From positions 1 to 36,928 of IMG/VR virus record IMGVR_UViG_3300043411_001451: a stretch of DNA of 36,928 nt; one strand, written 5' to 3'. This stretch comes from a virus. Under the pieces are notes generated by a model. The model did no database searches. It was given only the letters and a program-made list of their open reading frames with translations, and was not told the origin of the DNA. This document shows, piece by piece, positions 31,408 to 36,928 of the stretch. The position numbers and the translations under genes are program-made. Within the stretch, counting starts at the first letter, position 1. Each line of letters starts with the position of its first letter.

Positions 31408-31587
31408 ATGATTATATTTCTAATTATTGTAGGTGCATATGCATACTTGATGTATGGTATGTTTGTACTCACAGAAATAAACAAACAAAGGGTAGATGAC
31501 TGGCATTGGATTATTAAGATAGTATTTATCTTGACCTATCCTATCTGGCTATTTATCAGCTTGTTTGCAACAGCATTGAGACTATAA
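31408..31587 (+). CDS. Two-pass small membrane protein (59 aa)
   Basis: ATG 31408 lies behind a short motif copy (TACTCAAAG). Two hydrophobic spans (IIFLIIVGAYAYLMYGMFVL and WIIKIVFILTYPIWLFI) are linked by a charged loop (TEINKQRVDDWH). Too short for many ORF finders. Role unknown. Confidence 0.55.
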   Translation: MIIFLIIVGAYAYLMYGMFVLTEINKQRVDDWHWIIKIVFILTYPIWLFISLFATALRL

Positions 31588-31603
31588 TAAATTGTATTCA
31601 CCA

Positions 31604-31650
31604 AGGGGAGCGAAACCAGGCCAAACGTAAAAGAGTGGCGTCGTTCCCTT
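31604..31650 (+). ncRNA. Hairpin element before 85-aa gene
   Basis: AGGGGAGCGA pairs with TCGTTCCCTT (10 pairs, two of them G-U in the plus sense) around a 27-nt loop. The loop contains AAAGAGTGG, shared with the 36604-36700 region. It stands just before the A-rich motif (AACTCTAAACAA) and the ATG at 31668. Confidence 0.55.
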
Positions 31651-31667
31651 CTTTAAACTCTAAACAA

Positions 31668-31925
31668 ATGAGACTTTGGACTTACTTGCCTAAGGGCACA
31701 ACAAAGCGAGATGCGGAATCGCTTCGTAAGAAAATCCTCGATTATGGGGATAAGAATAACAAGGCTATCCTTGTAGAACATGAATTACTTCCTGATCCTG
31801 GAGATATAATGTCAGATATCTGGCGTTTAAGGATCGTGTTATCTGATAAGTCAACACCTCAAGATATTTTCTTTCTTGGGGAATTTATAGGCATTAACCA
31901 AACACTTATATCCCATGAAGATTAG
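31668..31925 (+). CDS. Hypothetical protein (85 aa)
   Basis: ATG 31668 is chosen over a GTG at 31635 that lies inside the hairpin element. The 85-aa product (MRLWTYLPKGTTKRDAESLR...) is alpha/beta with a Leu/Ile-rich second half; no membrane span. It overlaps the next gene by 11 nt. Confidence 0.55.
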   Translation: MRLWTYLPKGTTKRDAESLRKKILDYGDKNNKAILVEHELLPDPGDIMSDIWRLRIVLSDKSTPQDIFFLGEFIGINQTLISHED

Positions 31926-32115
31926 TCAGTATAACTGGAACTGGTGGTTCATTATAAATATCATCGTTCTCATCGTATTAATGGATCTCTCGGTATTTGA
32001 TATTCAACTCAAACCCCATCAAGAGTCCTTTCTCAATTGGTCATGGTTAACATGGCTTGTATCTATGATCATCTGTCTGTATATTGGCTGTAAGCCTGAA
32101 TCAGTAAAAGAATAG
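31915..32115 (+). CDS. Two-pass small membrane protein (66 aa)
   Basis: Hydrophobic spans NWNWWFIINIIVLIVLMDL and WLTWLVSMIICLYIGC with a polar loop and a short charged tail. Trp-rich near the membrane border. Likely an inner-membrane protein of the accessory arm; no family recognised. Confidence 0.55.
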   Translation: MKISQYNWNWWFIINIIVLIVLMDLSVFDIQLKPHQESFLNWSWLTWLVSMIICLYIGCKPESVKE

Positions 32116-32218
32116 CGTATCATTATTCAAGATATGAGGAAGATCGGTACAACTCCGGACTAAAGGTCGATCCATACGTGGTATGGAAGCTCGCCTACAG
32201 GTGGTGTAAAAGTAGCAC
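32116..32218 (+). ncRNA. Structured intergenic element
   Basis: CCATAC/GTATGG (32172-32186) is a perfect hairpin with a 3-nt loop. GATCG/CGATC encloses a CTCCGGA-containing loop. No ORF. The region ends in TACTCATTCTAACC (32219 on), a weaker copy of the A-rich motif, 10 nt before the next start. Confidence 0.5.
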
Positions 32219-32242
32219 TACTCATTCTAACCCTACTCTATC

Positions 32243-32494
32243 ATGAAAGTAAAAGCAACTACCTTCGCAATAACCACACTTCCTTGGTATAAAAAGCCAT
32301 TTCCTCATCTGGTGGTTCTTACAGGACATAAGCCAGAAACTATTTTTTTAGCTTTATCTCTTGCAGGAAAGGATACATTTCTTGGTATAAATCTGACATC
32401 ATTTAAAACAACATATCCTGCCAAAGATATAGAAACATACCATGTGGCTAACTTCTCTGAGTATACAGGACTTATAACTCTTAGTAATGACTAG
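32243..32494 (+). CDS. Hypothetical protein (83 aa)
   Basis: This 83-aa protein is mixed alpha/beta (FPHLVVLTGHKPETIFLALSLAG), soluble, without Cys. The start follows the structured element and weak motif. The next gene overlaps its end by 8 nt. Family unknown. Confidence 0.5.
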   Translation: MKVKATTFAITTLPWYKKPFPHLVVLTGHKPETIFLALSLAGKDTFLGINLTSFKTTYPAKDIETYHVANFSEYTGLITLSND

Positions 32495-32792
32495 TGATAA
32501 ATACTTTATACCCATGAAAAAAGACTGCAATTCACCCAATTGTCAACGATCCAATGAGTATCTGTCAATCAGGTACTCTTGGGTCGTGTTACCTTGGCTT
32601 TTAACGCTGATTCTAGCCATTTACAGCGCAACTGCGTCAGTTAACCTATCAGCAGTAGGTAAAAAGGAAAGGCTCTACCTACAGCAATTAAATGAGCTTA
32701 AACAAGAACGTATGGATAGTATTAAAACTAATATAACAGTTATAATTACTGATCCTATTACTAAAGGAAACAACGTATACCATCTTAATTAA
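32487..32792 (+). CDS. Membrane protein with coiled-coil tail
   Basis: ATG 32487 overlaps the previous stop; an ATG at 32514 is an alternative that would follow an AAATACTTTATACCC leader. One membrane span (WVVLPWLLTLILAIYSA, about 32-48) is followed by a charged helix (KKERLYLQQLNELKQERMDSI) and a beta end. The layout, one span plus coiled coil, recalls inner-membrane spanins, but no partner outer lipoprotein is adjacent, so this is weak. Confidence 0.5.
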   Translation: MTSDKYFIPMKKDCNSPNCQRSNEYLSIRYSWVVLPWLLTLILAIYSATASVNLSAVGKKERLYLQQLNELKQERMDSIKTNITVIITDPITKGNNVYHLN

Positions 32793-32812
32793 ACATTTAT
32801 AACTCAAAAACG

Positions 32813-33058
32813 ATGAAATCTAATACCTTATTATGGGCAGCTATTATCATAGTCGCTCTTCTTTCTTCTTGGTTGATCATTGATCTTAACCAGAAAGTTG
32901 AAAACATGCAGTATGTTATAGAAGCCAGTGTTCATATCGATGACAAACAAACAGAGGCTCTTCAACAGATTACTCAAAACCTACAGGATATCATACAGAT
33001 ACTCCATGAGCATGATGATTTGATTTATCAGGATGAAAACATTTCCTATGAGCAATGA
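32813..33058 (+). CDS. Membrane-anchored coiled-coil protein
   Basis: This 81-aa protein has an N-terminal span (LLWAAIIIVALLSSWLII) and a long helix with Gln/Asp/Glu heptads (QTEALQQITQNLQDIIQILHEHDDLI). The motif AACTCAAAAACG precedes the start. The preceding gene has the same layout, so they may work as a pair. The next gene starts inside its last codons. Confidence 0.55.
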   Translation: MKSNTLLWAAIIIVALLSSWLIIDLNQKVENMQYVIEASVHIDDKQTEALQQITQNLQDIIQILHEHDDLIYQDENISYEQ

Positions 33059-33248
33059 CCCGCAAGTGGATATATTCTATGCTGATCTTCCTCCAGGAAT
33101 GGACACCTCAAAGCCTGTGGGTATTGTTTATAATGATGACGAAGGTAAATTGGTCATTGTTATGGGCCAAACTATCAGGCAATGTCTTCAAGTACCACAT
33201 TCAGAGATAGAAAAAGCTCTAGAAGAGTATGAACTCACTCTGAAATAA
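33048..33248 (+). CDS. Small acidic protein (66 aa)
   Basis: ATG 33048 overlaps the preceding gene by 11 nt; an ATG at 33033 is possible. The peptide (SNDPQVDIFYADLPPGMDTS...) is beta-rich with an acidic helix at the end (SEIEKALEEYELTLK). No membrane span; no family. Confidence 0.5.
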   Translation: MSNDPQVDIFYADLPPGMDTSKPVGIVYNDDEGKLVIVMGQTIRQCLQVPHSEIEKALEEYELTLK

Positions 33249-33261
33249 TTATAAATACACG

Positions 33262-33600
33262 ATGGCAAAGAACTCAGCGAAACAACCTCGCATTCATGTA
33301 GATCTTGAGTCTGAAATCGATAAAGCAGTGGCTCAATCAAAGGCAGGCCTTACATTAGTAAGAATCACAAAGGAGAAATCCTTTATGGAAGGCCCCCATC
33401 CAAATGGTATTGACCCAGGCTATCGTATAACAGGCTATGAAATCAGGAAACCTGAAATAGGACAACGCTATAACGTACGTCGCTCAAATAGCATGCATGT
33501 ATTCAGTACTTCACCAGTTGTAACTATTATTGATGAGTTTCATTTTGAAACACACAATGGTCTTTACGAAATAGAATATGTAGATGATATCGAGAGATAA
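33262..33600 (+). CDS. Hypothetical protein (112 aa)
   Basis: This 112-aa protein has a helical start (DLESEIDKAVAQSK) and then beta strands (YRITGYEIRKPEIGQRYNV; VVTIIDEFHFE). Soluble, no Cys. The leader ATAAATACACG matches the other A-rich starts. It ends 8 nt before the preferred start of the first of two paralogous membrane genes. Confidence 0.55.
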   Translation: MAKNSAKQPRIHVDLESEIDKAVAQSKAGLTLVRITKEKSFMEGPHPNGIDPGYRITGYEIRKPEIGQRYNVRRSNSMHVFSTSPVVTIIDEFHFETHNGLYEIEYVDDIER

Positions 33601-33607
33601 ATACGGA

Positions 33608-33832
33608 ATGCCTATTCTTAAAAGAACAGAAAGAGATAAACTCTCAGATATATTTATGTATCTAGCCATAGGTGGCTTGATGTTTAGTATATTCTTTTCT
33701 TTTATATTGGCGGCGAATCCTCATGGACGATTAGAACAGGTATTAGTAGGTGTGCTTATGCTCATCGCTGAAATCAGTTATTACTTAATGAAGGCGGTAG
33801 ATCTGCCTCAGAATGAAAATAAATGGATATGA
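33608..33832 (+). CDS. Tandem paralogous membrane protein 1
   Basis: The preferred ATG 33608 gives 74 aa, with the alternative ATG 33584 overlapping the preceding gene. It has two membrane spans and shares with its neighbour an FMYLA start of the first span, FFSFIL near its end, and the C-terminus LMLIAEI.YYLMKAVDLP..EN.WI. The pair seem to be a recent tandem duplication. Two spans could suit a holin, but nothing proves it. Confidence 0.6.
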   Translation: MPILKRTERDKLSDIFMYLAIGGLMFSIFFSFILAANPHGRLEQVLVGVLMLIAEISYYLMKAVDLPQNENKWI

Positions 33833-34059
33833 TTGTCTATAAAAATAATCCTAGAGAAGATCTTGTTAATTCGTTTATGTACCTGGCTCTTTGTGGGTTA
33901 GCTTTAACTCTTTTCTTTTCTTTTATATTGTTATGTAATTATAATAATATAGATAAAATAGAAAAAGTAATGGTAGGATTGTCCATGCTAATAGCTGAAA
34001 TCGCTTACTATTTGATGAAAGCAGTTGATCTTCCTAAACACGAAAACAGATGGATATAA
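33823..34059 (+). CDS. Tandem paralogous membrane protein 2
   Basis: 78-aa partner of the preceding gene, with the same two spans and LSMLIAEIAYYLMKAVDLPKHENRWI end. Its start ATGGATAT is embedded in the last codons of copy 1. In the same way the next gene starts in the last codons of this copy, so the duplication probably carried the overlap along. Confidence 0.6.
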   Translation: MDMIVYKNNPREDLVNSFMYLALCGLALTLFFSFILLCNYNNIDKIEKVMVGLSMLIAEIAYYLMKAVDLPKHENRWI

Positions 34060-34610
34060 CTCCACGGCAACTTAAACTACTAGCATACGTCATTGAACAA
34101 CATGGTACTCAAAAAAGGAAATACAACTTTGAGCCATATTGGTTTCATTTAGTACGTGTAGGAGTTAAATTAGAAACACTCATTCCTTTAGGCACTGAGG
34201 TAGGATTATGTCACGATCTTATTGAAGATGTACCTGGACTAACATTAGCGGTATTAACAGCTGCTCTTGATTCCTTTGGTTATTCAAAGCATGAAGTGGA
34301 CTATATAGTAACCCTTGTAAAAGATCTTACTGACGTCTATACTCCTGAAGCATATCCTAACCTCAATCGTTCTGAACGAAAGAAACTGGAAGCACACAGG
34401 TTATGGTTTATTGAGCCTAATGCTCAGACAGCAAAATATGTAGACCTTGAGGATAATACAAGTACTATTGTTCCTTACGATCCTGATTTTGCACGGATAT
34501 ACCTGCTTGAGAAAGATTATATTCTCAGCAAAATGAATAGAGGCAAAGCAAGCATGTATGATGCAATTTGCGAATTAGTACGTGAATCCAAAAGAAAAGT
34601 AGGGTTATGA
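34050..34610 (+). CDS. SpoT/MESH1-like HD hydrolase
   Basis: This 186-aa protein has the (p)ppGpp-hydrolase HD signature: HGTQKRKYNFEPYWFHLVRVG (18-38) with H33, then CHDLIEDV (54-61) with H55, D56, E59, D60, and KYVDLEDN (129-136) with D132 and N136, like KLADRLHN in SpoT. No synthetase or ACT domain is present, so it is a small alarmone hydrolase in layout. Substrates in the family include ppGpp and, for MESH1, NADPH. Relieving alarmone-based defence or starvation arrest would be useful to a phage. The start overlaps the upstream gene by 10 nt. Confidence 0.8.
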   Translation: MDITPRQLKLLAYVIEQHGTQKRKYNFEPYWFHLVRVGVKLETLIPLGTEVGLCHDLIEDVPGLTLAVLTAALDSFGYSKHEVDYIVTLVKDLTDVYTPEAYPNLNRSERKKLEAHRLWFIEPNAQTAKYVDLEDNTSTIVPYDPDFARIYLLEKDYILSKMNRGKASMYDAICELVRESKRKVGL

Positions 34611-34858
34611 AAACAATTCATGGAATAATATTATTTCTACTATCAGGCATGTCATGTTTCTTTATATTCTGGTCTATACTCTTAGGACTTAGCTATGAAT
34701 ATACAGGAGGTGCATTATGTGGTGTTGGTGGAGTATTCTTTGCAATTGTATACACCCTGGTAAAAAATAGTCCACCTAATGAAAAATCAAATCTTCAGAC
34801 GCCTCCTAGAACACCTATTGGTAGAAAACAAGGAGGAGATAGCAAAGAGATCCTTTAA
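34607..34858 (+). CDS. Two-pass membrane protein with Pro-rich tail
   Basis: The start overlaps the HD gene stop (ATGA). Two spans (IILFLLSGMSCFFIFWSILL and GALCGVGGVFFAIVYTLV) are followed by a Pro/Gln/Lys-rich tail (NSPPNEKSNLQTPPRTPIG). The tail overlaps the next gene by 80 nt. Family unknown. Confidence 0.5.
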   Translation: MKTIHGIILFLLSGMSCFFIFWSILLGLSYEYTGGALCGVGGVFFAIVYTLVKNSPPNEKSNLQTPPRTPIGRKQGGDSKEIL

Positions 34859-35432
34859 GCATTGCCATGTAGTGGGCTTGCATTCTATTATGCTCCTTGA
34901 GTCACCGGGGAAAACAATACGAATGTATTTCACTGATAAGGATCATGAAATGTGGAAAAATCATCAAAAGTCAATATTAAGAAATACTCTTAATTTGTCT
35001 TTAGGTGTTCATCCACATCACTGTAATTTAACATTTCAGGCCTTAACTCCTGATGTGTTTAACATGCATGTGTATAATGTAAATTACAAAACAGGCAATG
35101 AATTTGAATTGCAGGAGTTTCTATACCACAGTCCTCTCAAAGACAAGAAAGGTAGTTTCAAATATCAAGGAACTAAACTATTTCAAAGTTTATTTGTAGA
35201 GGAATTTCAAATGGATCGTCCTAAAAAGATGACTGCCAATCAATTACACACAGTTTATGTTCCTATGGACAAAGAAACTGCCTGGTTGGTATTTGAAGGA
35301 AAAGAAGATCCTGATTATAAACCATTCTGTTATTCAAATCATGATCTTGAAAAATTTGATTTCACAGGGATGTATCAACCTATGGACTGGTCAGAAATAA
35401 CCCAAGCAATCGAAAAATATACCGGTAAATGA
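34779..35432 (+). CDS. Hypothetical His-rich protein (217 aa)
   Basis: Residues 25-120 contain several His in an alternating pattern: KHCHVVGLHSIML, then LSLGVHPHHCNLTF, then MHVYNV. This could be a metal-binding or cupin-like fold, but I do not recognise a family. The C-terminus is mixed. The start overlaps the preceding gene by 80 nt, so a later start is possible. One of the largest proteins of the right arm. Confidence 0.55.
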   Translation: MKNQIFRRLLEHLLVENKEEIAKRSFKHCHVVGLHSIMLLESPGKTIRMYFTDKDHEMWKNHQKSILRNTLNLSLGVHPHHCNLTFQALTPDVFNMHVYNVNYKTGNEFELQEFLYHSPLKDKKGSFKYQGTKLFQSLFVEEFQMDRPKKMTANQLHTVYVPMDKETAWLVFEGKEDPDYKPFCYSNHDLEKFDFTGMYQPMDWSEITQAIEKYTGK

Positions 35433-35686
35433 TTTGGTGGCAACTTATTTGTTTATTCCTGTATGTAATAGGGATATTTCCTATATGGAGCTATTTGATA
35501 GAACAAGATCATGGAAATAACAAGTGGCCTAATTTTAGGGTAGCTATGCTTTGGCCAATTGTAGTTCCATTATCTATGTTTGCTGAATGGTATGACAAAC
35601 GTAGGAAGAAGGAAGCAGCACAAGCTGATGAACATTTCAGAATGTGGGAAGCACAACAACGACAACGTGAATTTAGAAGACATTAA
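35429..35686 (+). CDS. Membrane protein with charged tail
   Basis: This 85-aa protein has an N-terminal span (WWQLICLFLYVIGIFPIWSYL), a second weaker hydrophobic segment (VAMLWPIVVPLSMFAEW) and a Lys/Arg/Gln-rich helical tail (KRRKKEAAQADEHFRMWEAQQRQREF). The start overlaps the previous stop by 4 nt. Confidence 0.55.
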   Translation: MIWWQLICLFLYVIGIFPIWSYLIEQDHGNNKWPNFRVAMLWPIVVPLSMFAEWYDKRRKKEAAQADEHFRMWEAQQRQREFRRH

Positions 35687-35691
35687 CATTG

Positions 35692-35724
35692 GGAGGTACG
35701 GCAACACCTAGATGCCGTGCCTCC
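35692..35724 (+). other. Strong 11-bp hairpin
   Basis: GGAGGTACGGC pairs with GCCGTGCCTCC; the only non-Watson-Crick pair is U-G in the plus sense (A-C on the minus). No T-run follows, so termination is unlikely to be efficient. An ATG at 35712 lies in the loop, which argues for the downstream start at 35736. Confidence 0.6.
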
Positions 35725-35735
35725 TCCCCTTTAGT

Positions 35736-35951
35736 ATGAAGAACTTATTGCGTAAAAAAACCCTTAAAATGGGGAAACTGAGCAAACAGTTATATGCTCA
35801 ATTAATGGGACCACGAGGAGAAACTCCTCGAAAAATATGGACTCGAAAACAAGTAGTATCCCTTATCAGGAAGTATCAGAGAGAAACTGGTATTAATGCA
35901 CCAGGGGTACAGGAGGAGTTAGATCAGTGGATTAATCAAAATGTTAGATGA
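35736..35951 (+). CDS. Small basic protein (71 aa)
   Basis: ATG 35736 follows the hairpin; ATG 35769 is another option. The protein is basic at the start (KNLLRKKTLKMGKLSKQ) and has a helix (TRKQVVSLIRKYQRETG) then an acidic end. It may bind nucleic acid. Its stop overlaps the next small gene's start. Confidence 0.5.
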   Translation: MKNLLRKKTLKMGKLSKQLYAQLMGPRGETPRKIWTRKQVVSLIRKYQRETGINAPGVQEELDQWINQNVR

Positions 35952-36061
35952 AAAGCATTTATTTTATAGGTTTCTTATGCCTAGCGTTGGCGTGTAAATC
36001 ACCAAACAAATATAAGAATTGTCCTGTAGTGGACACAATCGAAACGGAACAACAATCGTAA
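35948..36061 (+). CDS. Very small putative lipoprotein (37 aa)
   Basis: The peptide MKSIYFIGFLCLALACKSP has a signal-like hydrophobic core and a C-terminal Cys in L-A-L-A-C, a weaker lipobox since Ala replaces the usual Leu at -3. The rest is short and polar with one more Cys. The start overlaps the preceding stop (GATGA). Confidence 0.45.
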   Translation: MKSIYFIGFLCLALACKSPNKYKNCPVVDTIETEQQS

Positions 36062-36075
36062 TCAATCATAGATGA

Positions 36076-36093
36076 GGGGGTCGACGGATCCCC
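36076..36093 (+). other. GC-rich hairpin before 98-aa gene
   Basis: GGGGGTC pairs with GATCCCC around GACG, seven pairs including one G-U. It stands 26 nt before the ATG at 36120 with AAAAATTCAAAAACT between. Similar hairpin-plus-A-rich arrangements precede other cluster-starting genes. Confidence 0.5.
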
Positions 36094-36119
36094 TTATCCG
36101 GCTTAAAAATTCAAAAACT

Positions 36120-36416
36120 ATGTATAAACCTGGACAACTTTTGATATGCGTGGTACACGCATGGTATGACATTAATGGAAACAAGGACGAGTACGCCCCC
36201 AAGTATAACCAAGAGGTTGTATATGAAGGGACTCAATGTTCTGAAGGCGGCTTACATCTAATAGGGTATAATCGTGTTACTCACGGTACTCGTGAATCAT
36301 ATGTAGCTGCAGGCTTTAGAACTCCTGATGAAATTAGTTCTGTACGAACGGTCGCCAGTCAAATTAAAACTGTACGTGAAGTCAAAGAAGAAATGGCCGA
36401 ACCGGCTTATGCATAG
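36120..36416 (+). CDS. Hypothetical protein (98 aa)
   Basis: I chose ATG 36120 behind the A-rich motif; the ATG at 36072 lies in the hairpin. The product (MYKPGQLLICVVHAWYDING...) is mostly beta with a Gly/Tyr-rich middle (GLHLIGYNRVTHGTRESYVAAGF) and a charged helical tail. Soluble; no family. Confidence 0.55.
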   Translation: MYKPGQLLICVVHAWYDINGNKDEYAPKYNQEVVYEGTQCSEGGLHLIGYNRVTHGTRESYVAAGFRTPDEISSVRTVASQIKTVREVKEEMAEPAYA

Positions 36417-36426
36417 ACTATACAAT

Positions 36427-36603
36427 ATGTCAAATACCACTTATTACATATGGGCATTTTCTAATATACTTTTTGTTCTATTTCTTATGGGACTAGTATG
36501 TTATGACGATACACTTCCTTGTAATACTACAGCTACTAACATATGTTGGTGGATTGCAGCTATTAACGGAATACTTTGTATTCATTTTGGAACTGGAGAA
36601 TGA
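36427..36603 (+). CDS. Two-pass small membrane protein (58 aa)
   Basis: ATG 36427 (MSNTTYYIWAFSNILF...) is preferred over an upstream ATG that would overlap the preceding gene by 89 nt. Two spans (IWAFSNILFVLFLMGLVCY and ICWWIAAINGILCIHF) flank a short Asp/Cys/Asn loop. Four Cys in total. Confidence 0.5.
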   Translation: MSNTTYYIWAFSNILFVLFLMGLVCYDDTLPCNTTATNICWWIAAINGILCIHFGTGE

Positions 36604-36625
36604 TAGACGGAATGTCGGCCTGAAA

Positions 36626-36686
36626 GCAGCCACCATTTAAAGAGTGGGATAGTACGCTCCATATATCAATTTATCCCTTTAGCGTA
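36626..36686 (+). ncRNA. Structured element with pseudoknot-type pairing
   Basis: GGGATA (36646-36651) can pair with TATCCC (36672-36677), and TACGCT (36653-36658) with AGCGTA (36681-36686). The two helices interlock in the order a-b-a'-b', a pseudoknot or two alternative hairpins. Bases 36626-36644 (GCAGCCACCATTTAAAGAG) match the leader of paralogue B on the other strand in 18 of 19 positions. Confidence 0.5.
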
Positions 36687-36703
36687 ACAGCACACCTTCT
36701 AAA

Positions 36704-36714
36704 TACTCAAAACA
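36704..36714 (+). promoter_or_regulatory. A-rich start-site motif, partial copy
   Basis: TACTCAAAACA lies immediately before the ATG at 36716, at the end of the structured element. It matches the first ten bases of copy 1. Confidence 0.5.
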
Positions 36715-36715
36715 T

Positions 36716-36928
36716 ATGATTAAGTGGTTTTTGTCATTATTTAAAAAAATAGATATTTTTCCATCTAAACCATTCGAAGCAGTCGCAATGGCTGATCCTC
36801 GACATCCTGGTTTTACTATTGAAGAATATCCTCACACGCAACGATACTATCCTAAATATCTAGATTCTTATATTTCTAAGGATCCAGTAACAGGATACAT
36901 GGATATGATTGAGCCTTATTTATTTGAA
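36716..36928 (+). CDS. Partial hypothetical protein
   Basis: The frame opens at ATG 36716 behind a motif copy and runs off the right edge after 71 codons. The N-terminus (MIKWFLSLFKKIDIF) is hydrophobic/basic; the rest is soluble with a Pro/Tyr-rich part (PHTQRYYPKYLDSYIS). Family unknown. Confidence 0.55.
   Translation, partial: MIKWFLSLFKKIDIFPSKPFEAVAMADPRHPGFTIEEYPHTQRYYPKYLDSYISKDPVTGYMDMIEPYLFE

Noticed and set aside
1-36928. Stop-codon reassignment (TAG or TGA), known in some crAss-like phages
   Set aside because: Main genes (terL, portal, groL, capsid) read without internal stops under the standard code, and TAA, TAG and TGA all end genes.
1-36928. CRISPR array, rRNA genes, insertion sequences
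   Set aside because: No regularly spaced repeats, no rRNA-like stretches, and no transposase with terminal repeats were seen; the 14-bp inverted repeat encloses no ORF.

Overview
The window is part of a tailed double-stranded DNA phage genome whose host is probably a member of the Bacteroidota. Three promoters match the Bacteroidota housekeeping consensus: TTG, exactly 20 bases, then TATCTTTG or TATCTTTA. Most starts lack a purine-rich Shine-Dalgarno sequence and sit behind A-rich leaders. Terminase, portal, acidic scaffold, major capsid and adaptor follow one another in an order that recalls crAss-like (Crassvirales) and Cellulophaga podoviruses. The crAss-like label is inference, because no DNA polymerase, primase or giant RNA polymerase lies in the window. 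The standard bacterial code fits all genes.

The left arm (1-25740) is read entirely on the minus strand, from a promoter at 25757-25787. In order of transcription it carries: small regulatory or accessory genes including an IHF/HU-like protein; a GroES-like co-chaperonin, a 58-aa overlapping ORF and a GroEL; a Cys-rich protein and a beta-rich protein; two small paralogues, each behind a structured leader; a tRNA-Met and an odd tRNA-like gene; a RuvC-type resolvase; a membrane-anchored SPFH/band-7 protein; an HNH nuclease; TerL; the portal; then, behind a second promoter at 12419-12449, the scaffold, the major capsid, adaptor-like and Cys-rich virion proteins, and two long tail-fibre proteins.

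A non-coding divergent region (25741-26391) separates the arms. It holds the two divergent promoters, a perfect 14-bp inverted repeat 190 bp apart, a C-rich block that can form a G-quadruplex on the minus strand, and long G tracts. It is the best candidate for the origin or master control region.

The right arm (26392-36928) is read on the plus strand and looks like the early, accessory arm. It begins with a zinc-ribbon peptide, then a GC-richer 222-aa gene isolated by terminators. About 28 mostly small genes follow, often overlapping: many one- or two-pass membrane proteins, two probable lipoproteins, a macro-like A1S_2505-family protein and a SpoT/MESH1-type HD hydrolase. Gene clusters are separated by 40-300 nt non-coding blocks with strong hairpins, and most blocks end in an A-rich motif like TACTCATAAACTAAAC just before a start codon. 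In the hairpins noted, non-Watson-Crick pairs are G-U in the transcribed sense and would be A-C on the other strand, so they look like selected RNA structures. One such block shares an 18/19-nt match with a leader on the opposite arm. This leader/RNA-element family is the most likely undescribed system here.
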